The position numbers and the translations under genes are program-made. Shown in pieces: positions 1 through 11,245 of a stretch of 64,000 bases of DNA. This DNA comes from Mactra quadrangularis (Eukaryota > Mollusca > Bivalvia > Venerida > Mactridae), in the NCBI GenBank assembly GCA_025267735.1, contig CM046295.1, positions 10,551,167 through 10,615,166 on the forward strand, in the 5' to 3' direction. The notes below the pieces were generated by a model. It saw only the letters and a list, made by a program, of their open reading frames with translations, was not told the origin of the DNA and did no database searches. The stretch's first letter is position 1; every line of letters begins with the position of its first letter.

Positions 1-1504
1 GCACAACCTATTTTCGATCAGATGCTGATAAAGTATACTGCGTGTCATAGATAGCGTAACAAGATGTCATAAACCATTATTTTAGATATTAAACACAATA
101 TTTAACTTTCACTGACGAATAAACTTTTCAAACCCCTATTTACAGTGTATGTTAATGATAGTTTTGAAAGTTTACATGTGGAGGAAACACAGTTGGGGCA
201 CTAGAATGTGTCTTCTCTTCTTATGACCCTTACTGTTCTCAAAAATCGTAAAAGTATCCGTTTTGTCATGATAATAGAGTCTTTATGACCCGTTAGTCGG
301 TACATGATTTTCAAAAATTCAAAGAGTGAAACATTCGGTAAATAAAATTAATAAACTACAACTCCAAATATTTGAAAAAATAAGAAAAGTTCGTAAAGAG
401 CCATACGTCACAAATTCTCAACTTTTCCGTGAAGTATACTTTTCCATATATGGAAAAGTAGGTGGAGCCATATATGAAATGATGCTGTCTGTCATCATTC
501 AGTCCGCAAAGGACAGTTGTAGACTCGTTTTGGGGAAAACTCGCTTGCTGATATTGTGAGAGGTATTCATCCGCTATTCATCCACCACTTGTCACACCTT
601 CTATATTATTTCTGTAGGTCGGCTACCTTTTCTTTAGCCGGCAGCCTGACCCAGTGCGACTTTACTAAATATTATGTATGTAAGTTGATTTAATGTTGGT
701 GAGTCTCAATTCTCTAAGTTTGTTGTTGTTGTAGTGGTGCTATATTTAGCGTTATTATTCTCGATGGCTCACAGCTTCCAGTTAATGTATAAGTAAAGAA
801 AGTTAATAGATCAATAAGATCCTGTAGTAAAGTATATAATAATTTATTCCGTTGTAACGTAATATAATCACAAAGTCCAACAATTAATAACAATGACAGA
901 AATAGCAATTTTCCACAAAGTTATTTAACAATAATTTCTACAAAAGTTGACAACAAATGTCTGTTCCTAATTTTATACACAAAGTATATTCTTAAACATA
1001 CATGAAGTTGTATTCTATACTTAATTCTAAAATCCTATATTTTATATTGATTTGTAAATAATATTTCTTAGTATTTATAAGAAAGTATGTAAAGGGGTGG
1101 GGCAATTATAGTTGACCAATGAAAAAGTTGTAAGGGCTTGAAGCCAATAAAAATAAGAAGTCAAAAAAATAAGCAATACTTAAGTAATAACTGCCAGCTT
1201 TGAGATTCAAACATATGAACTGCATAATAAAACATAATAAATAGTAGAGCAACTTAATCTGGGAAGCCAACAGATGTCAGTCAGGAAATTATCAAACATT
1301 TACAAAGAAAGCTTGATTGACATAATCATTATTAATGGTATTGTTTGGAAAGGTGTAAAAATTAAATATTTTATAAACATAAGTGACTTTGGCTTCTAAC
1401 ATATGTTACAAACAATGGCTTGGGGATTAAACATTTTTAATATTCAAAAATCTAAACTTAATTTTACTTAAAATAATAATAAAAATAATATAAATTACAT
1501 TTCA
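1..1504. other. AT-rich non-coding DNA
   Basis: Only short, low-complexity ORFs occur. I see no recognisable exon, RNA gene or repeat with clear boundaries. It is probably intergenic or intronic. Confidence 0.6.
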
Positions 1505-1650
1505 ATGAGTATATTTCAGTCTAATCTGTGATACTTTCGTCATCAAAAATCATTGGTGGGAGGGAGAATGGCCGTAGAAATAATTTCATGACCAAGCTTC
1601 ACGAAAGTATGCCCCACCCGAGAATTGAACCCATGAAGACGGGTATATAC
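1505..1650 (-). mobile_element. tRNA-derived SINE fragment
   Basis: Read on the minus strand, this stretch has an RNA polymerase III box-B-like motif (GGTTCAATTCTC, complement of about 1620-1631). It is followed by a SINE body shared with copies at 32.7, 63.2 and 63.7 kb: the block around AATCATTGGTGGGAGGGAGA and GGCCGTAGAAA matches 63353 onward closely. The 3' half and tail are missing or unrecognisable, so this is a truncated or old copy. Family assignment to a named SINE was not possible from sequence alone. Confidence 0.6.
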
Positions 1651-2184
1651 AATTATTGAGATATAATAATTATAATGTATTATTTTTATTTTTTTCAGGA
1701 TGTCAACCAGAACATGTGATGTATACACATATTGATGTATGAAAACAGTGTGATTCAAGCTACACAAGGAATATGGACAAGTTGAAAAAGGATGAAAAGA
1801 CAAAAGCTAAGATATTTATATTATTTTTATGTATTTTGTATGTCTATGAGTCTGATGGCAACCTTTTTATTTACCTGAATAAGCATGTGTGATAATTGTT
1901 TAATTTTGAAATTAAGTGATATAAGTTGCTGCCTTTGTCCGTTGAGTACTTTGATTCAAGATTATTTTGAAAGCAAACTGTCTCAGGCTACAGGGGAAGT
2001 TTGTCTGTTGTTCTTATACATATATATTATCTATAATATATGTAAGAGACCAAGAGATAAAGATCACCAGTGTCTCAGACTTAGCTTACGCAGGCTGGTT
2101 TGTTATTCCATATTCTTATATAGAGTAATATTCTAGTCTTGGACATCTATATTTTGATTGGTAACTTTGTAATTTTTTTCTATT
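1651..2184. other. AT-rich non-coding DNA
   Basis: No supported feature. The ORFs here are short and have no recognisable domain. Confidence 0.5.
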
Positions 2185-2187
2185 TAA

Positions 2188-2410
2188 GGCCACAACAAAT
2201 TGATCATATGTTCTATAGATTCGCTCACACCTTAATTTTGACGGTTTTTACAAAAAAAATATTTTTATTTCCTCGCTCGCTCATAAAAATTTGGTCAAAC
2301 CGCTATATAAAGCAAGTGAATAAAGACTTTTTTATTTTTTTTTCTTCGCTCGCTCGCCCTATTTTTTCCCCAGAAAAATCTGTAGAACATATGATCAACT
2401 TGTTGTGGCC
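2188..2410. mobile_element. PIF/Harbinger-like MITE
   Basis: A 223-bp element has near-perfect terminal inverted repeats of about 27 bp. The left end begins GGCCACAACAAATTGATCAT, and the right end is its inverse, ending GATCAACTTGTTGTGGCC. It is flanked by TAA on both sides (2185-2187 and 2411-2413). A 3-bp TWA target duplication with GGCC-starting TIRs is typical of PIF/Harbinger-derived MITEs (family knowledge). The interior is AT-rich with CTCGCTCGCT motifs and has no coding capacity. Confidence 0.75.
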
Positions 2411-4560
2411 TAACTGAATATGAGAGCTGAATGAAACAATGTTGTGACTCCATTTAAAAATAAAGGGAGTTACAATATTGTTTTGTTCTGCTCTTGATTT
2501 AAGATATACTAAATATGAATAAAAACAACCTGATTAACATTTAGTTAATTTGGTCGTTTTTGTTTGTTTGTTACAACACAGCAAGAACATTATTCTAGAA
2601 CTTGATAAAGTCTTTTATCTGATTTTTCTAAAAACTTAGTAAAGTTATACTTTTGAAAATTTAATGATTGTAGATATTTACTAAAGGGAGACAATAACGT
2701 ATATAATCTATAGAATAGTTATGTACTGATTATCTCCCTTTAAGCAGTATCTATCATTTCAGTTAAAAAATGTTACATGTTTTATTGGTTTGTTTTGATT
2801 CTAGATTTAGACTTTGTCATTTAAAAGATAAAAGCTGTTAGGATACAGGCTTGACTTAGATTGGTTTTACATTTGTAATTATATTAACATTCATGTTTTG
2901 ATTGTCTTTTTAAAATTATTATTGTTCACATAAAGCCTAAATCCTTTCAAAAGGTGTATGACAAATACAGTGTCTATTAATTATAAACATTTTCACTTTT
3001 AGGTCTGTTAAACTTATGATTACTGTTAACTTCGAAAAATAATTTATTTTCTTTTGATTTTGGTTACTTTTCTATTTATTGCTAAGACTAAATTTTTGAC
3101 AATTACTTTCATTCTTACTTTTTGAATTTATAATGTTTTTTTGTTTAAGTAGCGTTTCATTTAATTATATGAATTTAATTTTGATCGTGTTTTTTAATTT
3201 GTTGGCATTATACCTTAAGTTTCATAGTGTTATTATTTTCAAGTTTTAGATAGCTAATTACAAGTTTTCAAATTAATTCATTCAATGTACATTTTAATCT
3301 ATACAATATGCTAATGAACACTATTTATTATTATAATAGTTTGTTAGGATTTCAAAAAAGTCTACTGTATTTTGTCATGCATTTTTTGAAGCTGATATCA
3401 TTTGCTTTTTATTATGGACTTATTCTGGATCTCTGGTTTATTGTTTTTCAGTTAAGGTGCAAGCACACTTTTAGTGGTACAATGAAAATTTATGGAATGA
3501 TATTTATTTTTAATTTATTTTTTTGGTCGATGAAACTACTAAAAGCTTGTTTGTACCTCCATTGAAAAAAAGTAAACATATGAGTGCTGGACATTTGTCT
3601 ATTGAAAAGTATCTGGAATAATGTTCTTGTTGAGTTGTTATGACTGATAATAAATAAGTCTTTACATCAAATCATGGATTCTGGGGTAGATTATGAGAAC
3701 GCAAGGTTTGTGGAACCTGGATATACTGAGGGTTGGTTGTGAGCCCAAGCCCCGGACGTACCGTTGATGTCACTAAGCAAGGTTGGGTGGAGTGTCGTCT
3801 GATCAGAGGGGTCATATGTAATGTTCCTGCTATCTTGTATTGGCTGGTAAATTTTAATACCTGAACCTAAACAGTGTTGGTTGGGATTTATAGGGATGAT
3901 AGGGAGTTGTGTGTATGGGGGGTTGGAAGGGTAGGTGTGTATGGGAAGGCTGGGTTGTTTATGATGGAGGGGTGAGAAATGGTGTTATCTGAAAGTATCT
4001 GAGAAAGGCTGGTGGGTATTCCATGATTTAATGCTATCAGAAGTTTGTAATGTTGTACAGTGTATTGTCCCCAATTAGTGACTGTATGAGGGATGATACA
4101 AAATTAGTGGTTTAGTGAGTTAATACCCTTTCAGTCACTGTTGTTTACTGAATAGTGCTTTCATTTGTAGATCTCCTATGGGGTTATTAGTTTAGCAGGA
4201 TCTAGAATTTGCGCATTTGATTTATATTTCATTATTTGTAGTACAGTCTGTATTGGTACAAATATATGCATGGGGTTTAGGATTAATTGTGGACTAAGCG
4301 TATGCATTGGAAATATATATTCCACTAAATTTACTGCTATGCAGTTCTTGAATTACTAGTGTTACACTGAACCTACATGAATGTAGTTTATGCAAAACTG
4401 TCTACTCCTCAAGTTGGACTTATTAATTGTTTGTTGAATGATTTTCCCTGCCTACTGTGAACAATAAAAATTTGACTATATTGAACCATGTTAGTTGATA
4501 TTTTTTATTGTTCATTTATACATTTGAAATTTATGTTTTTGTGGTATCACACATAAGAAA
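2411..4560. other. AT-rich non-coding DNA with one GC-richer patch
   Basis: Largely featureless. At about 3674-3850 the sequence becomes less AT-rich and holds short open frames and a donor-like GTGAGC near 3738. This could be a decayed exon or an old repeat, but no protein family is recognisable. Confidence 0.4.
2682..2741. repeat. Imperfect 60-bp inverted repeat (AAAGGGAGA hairpin)
   Basis: Arms start TAAAGGGAGACAAT and end ATTATCTCCCTTTA, pairing imperfectly over about 29 bp with almost no loop. The AAGGGAGATAAT core recurs singly at about 7558, 7828, 9670 (inverse), 38916 and 63680. This is a dispersed short motif of the kind common in mollusc DNA (from memory). Confidence 0.6.
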
Positions 4561-5025
4561 ATGCATTTTTTGGTTTCTATGGTTGACTCACTACATGTTC
4601 CCACTCCTTATAATTGCAGGGTACAATATGGCTCCTATGTGAGTCGCTACTGTATCACATTCTCGTACCCAGAGTCTAGTAGGATTCTCAATACATGTAC
4701 TATGCTTGTATTGAGAATCCTACTAGACTCTGGGTACGACAATGCTGTATCATTGCAACTGAAGCTCTTTGAACACTTAATCATTGTCAATCTAGTGTTG
4801 ACATATATTCTCATATTAGTGAGTTCATATGTAACCTGTGCCTACTGTCATTGGGATTATTTTAAATTTTATTCAACTGTCAGAGGAGCATACATCAACC
4901 CTACTGATTTAGATACTCAATACACTATGTCAATATTCATGATTGGTTTAGATCAATCATGGGTAGTGAATAGTGAAGCGGGTATTTTAATCAGTGGGGT
5001 TTATGTATGCACTTCTGATAGTTAA
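4561..5025 (+). CDS. Uncertain 154-codon ORF containing a hairpin
   Basis: This is the longest open frame in the window outside the tandem arrays, and it starts with ATG. I recognise no domain. The predicted protein is hydrophobic in the middle (about residues 70-95, a possible membrane segment) and rich in Tyr, Ser and Leu, as AT-rich random sequence would give. Residues about 33-62 are encoded by the two arms of a near-perfect palindrome (4658-4744), which argues that the frame is at least partly accidental. There is no clear splice context, and the next open frame downstream (5203-5562) lacks an ATG. It is more likely non-coding than a gene. Confidence 0.15.
   Translation: MHFLVSMVDSLHVPTPYNCRVQYGSYVSRYCITFSYPESSRILNTCTMLVLRILLDSGYDNAVSLQLKLFEHLIIVNLVLTYILILVSSYVTCAYCHWDYFKFYSTVRGAYINPTDLDTQYTMSIFMIGLDQSWVVNSEAGILISGVYVCTSDS
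4658..4744. repeat. Near-perfect long hairpin (38-bp arms, 11-nt loop)
   Basis: The arms 4665-4695 and 4707-4737 are exact inverse complements over 31 bp (left arm begins GTACCCAGAGTCTAGTAGGA). Complementarity extends outward 7 bp with one mismatch. The loop is 11 nt. Perfect arms imply recent origin. Candidates are a miRNA-like precursor, a replication fold-back, a MITE or an assembly artefact. Confidence 0.85.
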
Positions 5026-5850
5026 ATAGAATTTAACCATGTACAGTCACCACTGTTACATGAGGGTAGGCTGATGAACAGTATTCTCTGTATGCATTTT
5101 CTTCAGTTTTATGTTGCATAATTTTGGATCATCCCTCATACAGTCAGTCCTTGTTGAATCCTTGATAAGGTTTGGTACATGTGATTTCCTTTTGTCCTTT
5201 GATTGGACCCCTTGATCTATTACAGTTGTACTGTATACATGTACATATTGTATACTTTAAGTATTAAAGTGTACAATTCTATATCTAATGATGTATTTGC
5301 GCTGCAAATGAATCATTTAATTCATGACAAGAATCTGAGCTCTGAAAGTTTAAGAATTTTGGCGATTGACCTATATCCTGTCATTACAATTTGTGTGAAT
5401 ACAGATATATTCAAAAGGTTTAGAATGTGTGCTTTCGTTGTTTATTGCAAATATAGCAAAAATTTAACCCCTGTGAAAATTACCTCAATCTACCTGCTGT
5501 ACAGTATTGTATATGAATTAATCATCTCATGTAGCTTGATAGAACTTATATTTGGCTATTAATTGTTTTGATTGCATCTCAGTTTGTTGATAGTGTCTTG
5601 TAAATTTCATTCACTGAATTACTTATGACCAGGCTTGGATTTTAAGATATTTGTCAGCTTTTCATTGCCTAATTAATTTATTGATAAGGGTTTCAGTGGC
5701 CGAGTAGTACAAACTGTTTGCTTATGATCTCTTCTACCTTAATTTCTTTCATGTAAATTTGATTTGGGCTGATATTTTTCATTCTATTTTTTTTTTTTGG
5801 TTTTTTGGTCTTTTTTTTAAGCTTCCAAATTTGTTTAGAAAGATAATAAA
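5026..5850. other. AT-rich non-coding DNA
   Basis: It contains an open frame at 5203-5562 without an ATG start or recognisable domain. Nothing else is supported. Confidence 0.5.
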
Positions 5851-5962
5851 CGTCAGTTTTAAGCTCATTAGATATAATATGGTGGTGACTGTGGAGCAAG
5901 GTAAAGGCTCCCTCATCTATAAGATAGCGATATTATATCTTTTGGGAAGTTCACAGTTTTTT
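5851..5962. repeat. Structured hairpin repeat, copy 1
   Basis: This ~110-bp unit recurs at 8713 (almost identical) and 8875 (diverged). Outer arms AGATATAATAT (5870-5880) and ATATTATATCT (5930-5940) pair perfectly. Inside lie two further hairpins: GGAGC/GCTCC near 5893-5912 and ATCT/AGAT near 5915-5925. The unit ends in a T-run. It could be a small hairpin MITE or a structured RNA. The open frame through it is not convincing as a gene. Confidence 0.7.
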
Positions 5963-8712
5963 TGTTTTTTAGTATAATAATATAGAGAACATTAACTTTT
6001 GACTTTTTTGTAATTATTTTTATTTTGTAATTTAGTGTAGTTCTTTTTGGTGTCCGTCATTTGTAATTTATTAATTCATGTATCATTTTGCTGTATTTTT
6101 CACCTTTCATTGTAATTCAGTAATTAACACTCTTCATAGAAGGATGAAAAGATCATAAACAAGCAATTAAGACCACTTGACCACTGGAATACCTATCTAT
6201 AAATCAATCAGACAATTTAAAAATCAGCTATTAATTTTTTGAATAAAAGATTAACTTAATTTTATTTATAGAGTTTTAGACATATTTTTTGACTGAAATA
6301 TTTAATACTAGATTAACAGTTTAAGCAAAAATGTATCTATAATCATACATAGGTCAAGAGTCAAAGTGAGTCTATGATGAAATCAAGTAATCCATTCATT
6401 TCACATCTAAAATGTTAAGGGGGTAATTTAACAATTTATAATGGTTTGTGATATTTCAATAATTTTCGGGCTTTTGGGCGTTTGGGTCTGCGAAACAATC
6501 CATGTACACATCCTGAGAGTTCATATACACTGTGTCCCCTCAGGTTTTACTAGGGCTATCTGAATTAAACTTTTTGTAGATAGGAAATTGATTTTAATTT
6601 ACTGATATCAATTATTTGTGACTGAAATGAACAGAGTCTTAGTTGTAGCATTCTGAGTATGGCAACTAAAGATTAATGTCTTCCTGCTGGAAGTTGTTTA
6701 ACTTGAAAACTAGAAAATTGTCTGATTTACATACGCACATGCAGAACAGAGTCTGTTTGTTATTTCCTGAGCGACAGCCAATTGATGGCCTCAATTGATT
6801 TCAAACGATTGGAGTTGGAAACAATTTTACCTTACTTATTTATGTTATAGAGTATTATAAATATGTTGGGTAAAACTTGTTTCTTTGCCTCTGACTGATT
6901 TCAATTTTCCTTATTGTGACAATTTTGTTTGAAATGCAGAGTTTTACTTATTGTATTGATGTGAAATGTAGATCATTTGAATGCTTCTAATGGATATATT
7001 ATGACATCTAGTACTATATGTTCACAAATGATTAAGTTATGATATTATACTATTAACTTAGTTGGTGGATATGAATAGCTTGTAGAAATTAGCATAAGAT
7101 TAATTATTACATGACAGGCTTCTGCAACCAAGCTTCGGCTAACTGATTGAATGATTGTGAATGATATTCAAATTGTTCTCCTGTCTCACTGTGCTTCTGT
7201 TAGCATTTTATAACATATGATTTGAACTATGTATTGTAATTGTGTTTTCGTCATAGTTAAAATGCTTGCAGTAAGCATGTTCATTTTCTTCTCAATGTTA
7301 CATTTGACCAAGATGGTTTTAGGACAATTGGGAGGTGTATTAGAATAGAGCATTGAAATACTTAATGATATTTATGTAATTTTTTATTACAATAAATATC
7401 AAAGAAAGTTTTTTTTACAGCTGATAATTTCAAGGACTATATTCGGTTTACTAAACTTAGTATTTTTTAATGCTTCCCCATGTTTAACATATTTTGAATT
7501 AATATCCGCATTTCACAATTTGTGAGGACAAATTAAATATGATTCATTTTTTGAAACAAAGGGAGATAATGACTCATTTAAGTTAACATACTTGTCAATG
7601 ATTTTGCAGATATAAGTTGTTGAATAGATCTAATACATGAACATGATTTACATATTGTTATAAAAATTAGCAATTTTATGTTTGTTTTATAAATATAGAC
7701 ATGACATTGAGAGCTCATCAATGGTTCATTTAAGAATTTTTCATAATGAATGATAATTGATTAATAGGCACTTTGACTTGATCTAAATGGCATAAGTTTT
7801 AAGATTATTCTAGCTTTATAAGCTTCAAGGGAGATAATTAAAATTATGAATGGTCAATCACTAAGCAAAGTTACTTCCCCTGAGTAACATTAAAAAATCC
7901 TGTGTTAATAACCTTATAGTTTCACAACTGTTTTTATGTTCCTATTGATTTCGTTAAGAGTCAGAAAGTAACTAAATTTCAAATATAGAAATGTAATATA
8001 ATATGTTGTTTGTTTAACACAGATATCTGTAAACAGATATCATACGGACGTATATAGACGCAGATAGACATATGTGGTATAGGTTCTTTTGACATCGCAC
8101 AGAGGGACATGTTGAGATGACCTTCGTGTTAACCAGTCAGTGCGTACCTTTCATTTGGACCAAGCGCTATTAACAGCATCTTGATTTCATAATTTCAATT
8201 CTAAGACTGGGGTATGTGTGAAACTAGCTAATATTATCAATTAAGCCTGAAGTCTTAGTCAATGATCTTGACAAAATAAAACAAAACTACCAATATTTCA
8301 TTTGAATGGAACATAGGTGTACATGTATGTGCATCTAAAAATACTTATTATTAAAATTGACTGACTTAGAAATACTTGAATAATAAACTTAATCTTTGTT
8401 TACTCCAGTTTTTCAAATTGAAGCTGGCTGTAGCCTGATCATCAGATTTGGACCATGGTTCCGAATTAGGTTTCTATCGTGAACAGTTTATACTGAATAG
8501 TTGAACTAGCAATGGGGCATTATCAATCTTTTATCAATCAAGTGGTCTAACTATATACAATCTTTTGACTCTTCTCTATTGTGAGTTTGATCATGACTTT
8601 GAATATTCTTCATTTATTTGAGAAGTAGAAATTGTTTTATTAATTTTTTAGCAGTAAATTAAGTGTAATTCTTATCTTAGTAATTGTAAAATGTGGAATC
8701 AAATATCAGTAA
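5963..8712. other. AT-rich non-coding DNA
   Basis: No ORF of note and no repeat with definable ends. It contains two solitary AAGGGAGATAAT words at about 7558 and 7828. Confidence 0.6.
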
Positions 8713-8827
8713 CGGTCAGTTTTAAGCTCATTAGATATAATATGGTGGTGACTGTGGAGCAAGGTAAAGGCTCCCTCATCTATAAGATAGCGATATTATA
8801 TCTTTTGGGAAGTTCAAAGTTTTTTTC
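8713..8827. repeat. Structured hairpin repeat, copy 2
   Basis: Nearly identical to the copy at 5851 from CAGTTTTAAGCTCATTAG through GGGAAGTTCA, with the same nested stems. It stands in tandem with copy 3, about 169 bp apart, including the shared leader GAATCAAAYATCAGT. Confidence 0.75.
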
Positions 8828-8874
8828 CTAGTTCATCAATTAATTTGATGTTATAGTTATAAGTAGAATCAAAC

Positions 8875-8993
8875 ATCAGTTAAGGTTAATTAAGCTCATC
8901 GGATATAATATGGTGGTGCAGTGGACAATGGTTATTGATCCCTCATCTATAAGATAGCGATATTATATCTTTTGAGAAGTTCACAGTTTTTTT
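8875..8993. repeat. Structured hairpin repeat, copy 3 (diverged)
   Basis: The outer stem is kept, with a G-T wobble at its base. The right half is nearly unchanged, but the inner left hairpin is rewritten. Instead of GGAGC/GCTCC it reads GGACAAT..ATTGATCC, which again folds (GGA/TCC, CAAT/ATTG). Retained pairing despite sequence change suggests selection on, or a mechanism preserving, the fold. Confidence 0.65.
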
Positions 8994-11036
8994 CCCATTT
9001 TAAGACATTCCCTTTTATTTTAATTAATTATATTTTAATTTGGTTTTTTGTCTATTACTGTATTTAAAATCATCATTCTCTAGCTAAAATGTCAAAATCA
9101 AAATTTCAGATTCCACTTTTTTCATTTAAAAATATTCTATTCAAGCATCAAACTAATAACAGCAAGGAGTCAAAAGATTATATATAGTTTCGATCACTTG
9201 ATTGATAAAAGATTGATCATGCCCCGATGTTCTTTAATAATCAAGCTTTTTACACTGAGTTTTAGACCCAACCATCCACTCGTGTGATATTGTTGAGTTG
9301 ATTCAAAATCTTAAAAGGGACTTAATCCTACTTTCGTATATGGTTCTGCATTGTCTTGTAAGAAGCTAGCTTGTACTAGATAAGGCTGGTTTGACTCACT
9401 AACTTAAACCCATTGCATGGAACTAAAGGCAAATAAATTTTGTTATTTGTTTCTATTTTTATTGAAAATTAATGACTACTGTGACACTTATTGTATTCTA
9501 TTTTTCTAATTCATTTTTTTCATTCTCTCATAAGGTAAATTAGTCAGTAAGCTTGCTAGGTAACAAACCCTAACTCTACAATCTGGGTCCATTAGCTATA
9601 GTATTGTTTATGAGCTAAATTTTAATTAAAATTAGCAATAATTGATTCTATTGTATGCCTGGTTATAAATTCAGGTTATCTCCCTTGTATCAAGTATAAA
9701 ATATTACTTTTTTGTTGAAACTTTTTTGTACTGATCTCTTTTGTAGACTGAAGTTCATTTACTTTGGTGATTCTGTGATAATGTAGGTAATTGACATTGA
9801 CCATTGTTCTGTACACTTGGAAACTTTAGATGTTGGTGTTACTTGTCGGCCCAGATTGCTAGCTCCATGATATTCTAATTTATATGTTATGTATGAGTTA
9901 GAGTATCATCAAGCTAGTGACCTGTCCGTGTAAGTACTAGCACTGGTATAGGGTGCAAATAATAAAACTTACAAGAGCACCTCATGGATTTCAAATGGCG
10001 TACAGCAGGTCTTATACTTAATTTTTGATAAATTGAATACTCTGTATTATTTGAAGAGAATAGATTATATATATATATTGTACTGACTGACCTATCTTGT
10101 TAAGAAAACATTGGATGACTTAGTAAAAACAAAGTGTGCCTTTTATGCTTGTTAAGTCCATGAAAATCATGATTTACTGTCTAGCTGGATTAAATTTTTT
10201 TATCATTTTTGTGATTCAATGTTTATGTAGTAGAAGTATTATTTCTTTTTTAAAATACAGTAAGCACTCTATAGTATGACACTTACTTTTTCATATTTTT
10301 GCAATTGATTTATAAATATTGTGGCACTACGGAGTCAATCAATCAATGCCATCACTCAAGTTCTAAAATTGTTTCACCAATATTTACAATACAAATCAAA
10401 TAGGCTGTGCCTGGCCATGTGGCATATGTTTGTATATTGGTCACTTCACTTGTGTACACTATTAAGTAGTATAGTGTACCAAATAATACATATTACATAT
10501 TCTGCAGTGCTCTAAGTACACCTTATGTGCACTTTTTACCCCCCCCCCTTCAGGTTATTATTTAATGATGGTATTTGAAATTTTAATCACTATATTAGTT
10601 AATTATACCATTGTTCGGCTGAAAACTTACACTTTACCTCCTAATAGAAATTATAGAATCAAATTTGATGATACTCATGCATATATTTAAATGTATTGAA
10701 CAACATAATATTTTGTCTATTGTCAACTTAGTTTTTCCTTTTTTGGTTTGAAATATTTAGAAATATAGTAACTGTAAATATTCTTTTAAAGATGTTATAA
10801 TTTTACATTATACTTGTGAATAGCTCTAATCATGGCTGATATAAATGCTCCAAAATAAAATAAATCAAAGAAAAATGATCAAATGAAATAGAAATAAAAA
10901 AAAAAAATTAATAATACATACAAAAAATAATGGATTCAAGCGAATATAAGAAGAAAAAAAAAGATGGATCCATAATAATGTACATGTATATAAAATGTAA
11001 AAATGATCATTAAAAAGAGAAAAGAAAAAAACAATC
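8994..11036. other. AT-rich non-coding DNA
   Basis: It contains an imperfect inverted repeat around 9840-9940 and a C-run at about 10541. No gene-like ORF. Confidence 0.55.
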
Positions 11037-11236
11037 TGAGTAATCTAGTGAAGGACCCAGTAAATTCTGGGGGGATAGCTAGATCAGACTGTAATGAAAA
11101 TCCGAGTAATCTAGTGAAGGACCCAGTAAATTCTGGGGGGATAGCTAGATCGGACTGTAATGAAAATCCGAGTAATCTAGTGAAGGACCCAGTAAATTCT
11201 GGGGGGATAGCTAGATCGGAAGATGTTGGCTGTGTT
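11037..11236 (+). repeat. Three tandem 66-bp units, open in frame (22-aa repeat)
   Basis: Units start at about 11041, 11107 and 11173 with exact 66-bp spacing and almost no divergence. They are less AT-rich than their flanks. An ORF at 11003-11245 (80 codons) reads through all three, giving a 22-residue repeat containing NLVKDPVNSGGIARSDCNEN. The period is divisible by three, so the frame is preserved, but three near-identical copies could also be a young non-coding duplication. I recognise no protein family. An alternative is a fragment of an exon amplified in place. Confidence 0.6.
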
Positions 11237-11245
11237 AGATGTTAG

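Noticed and set aside
5203..5562. 119-codon ORF
   Set aside because: No ATG at its start, hydrophobic AT-driven composition, no domain and no splice context.
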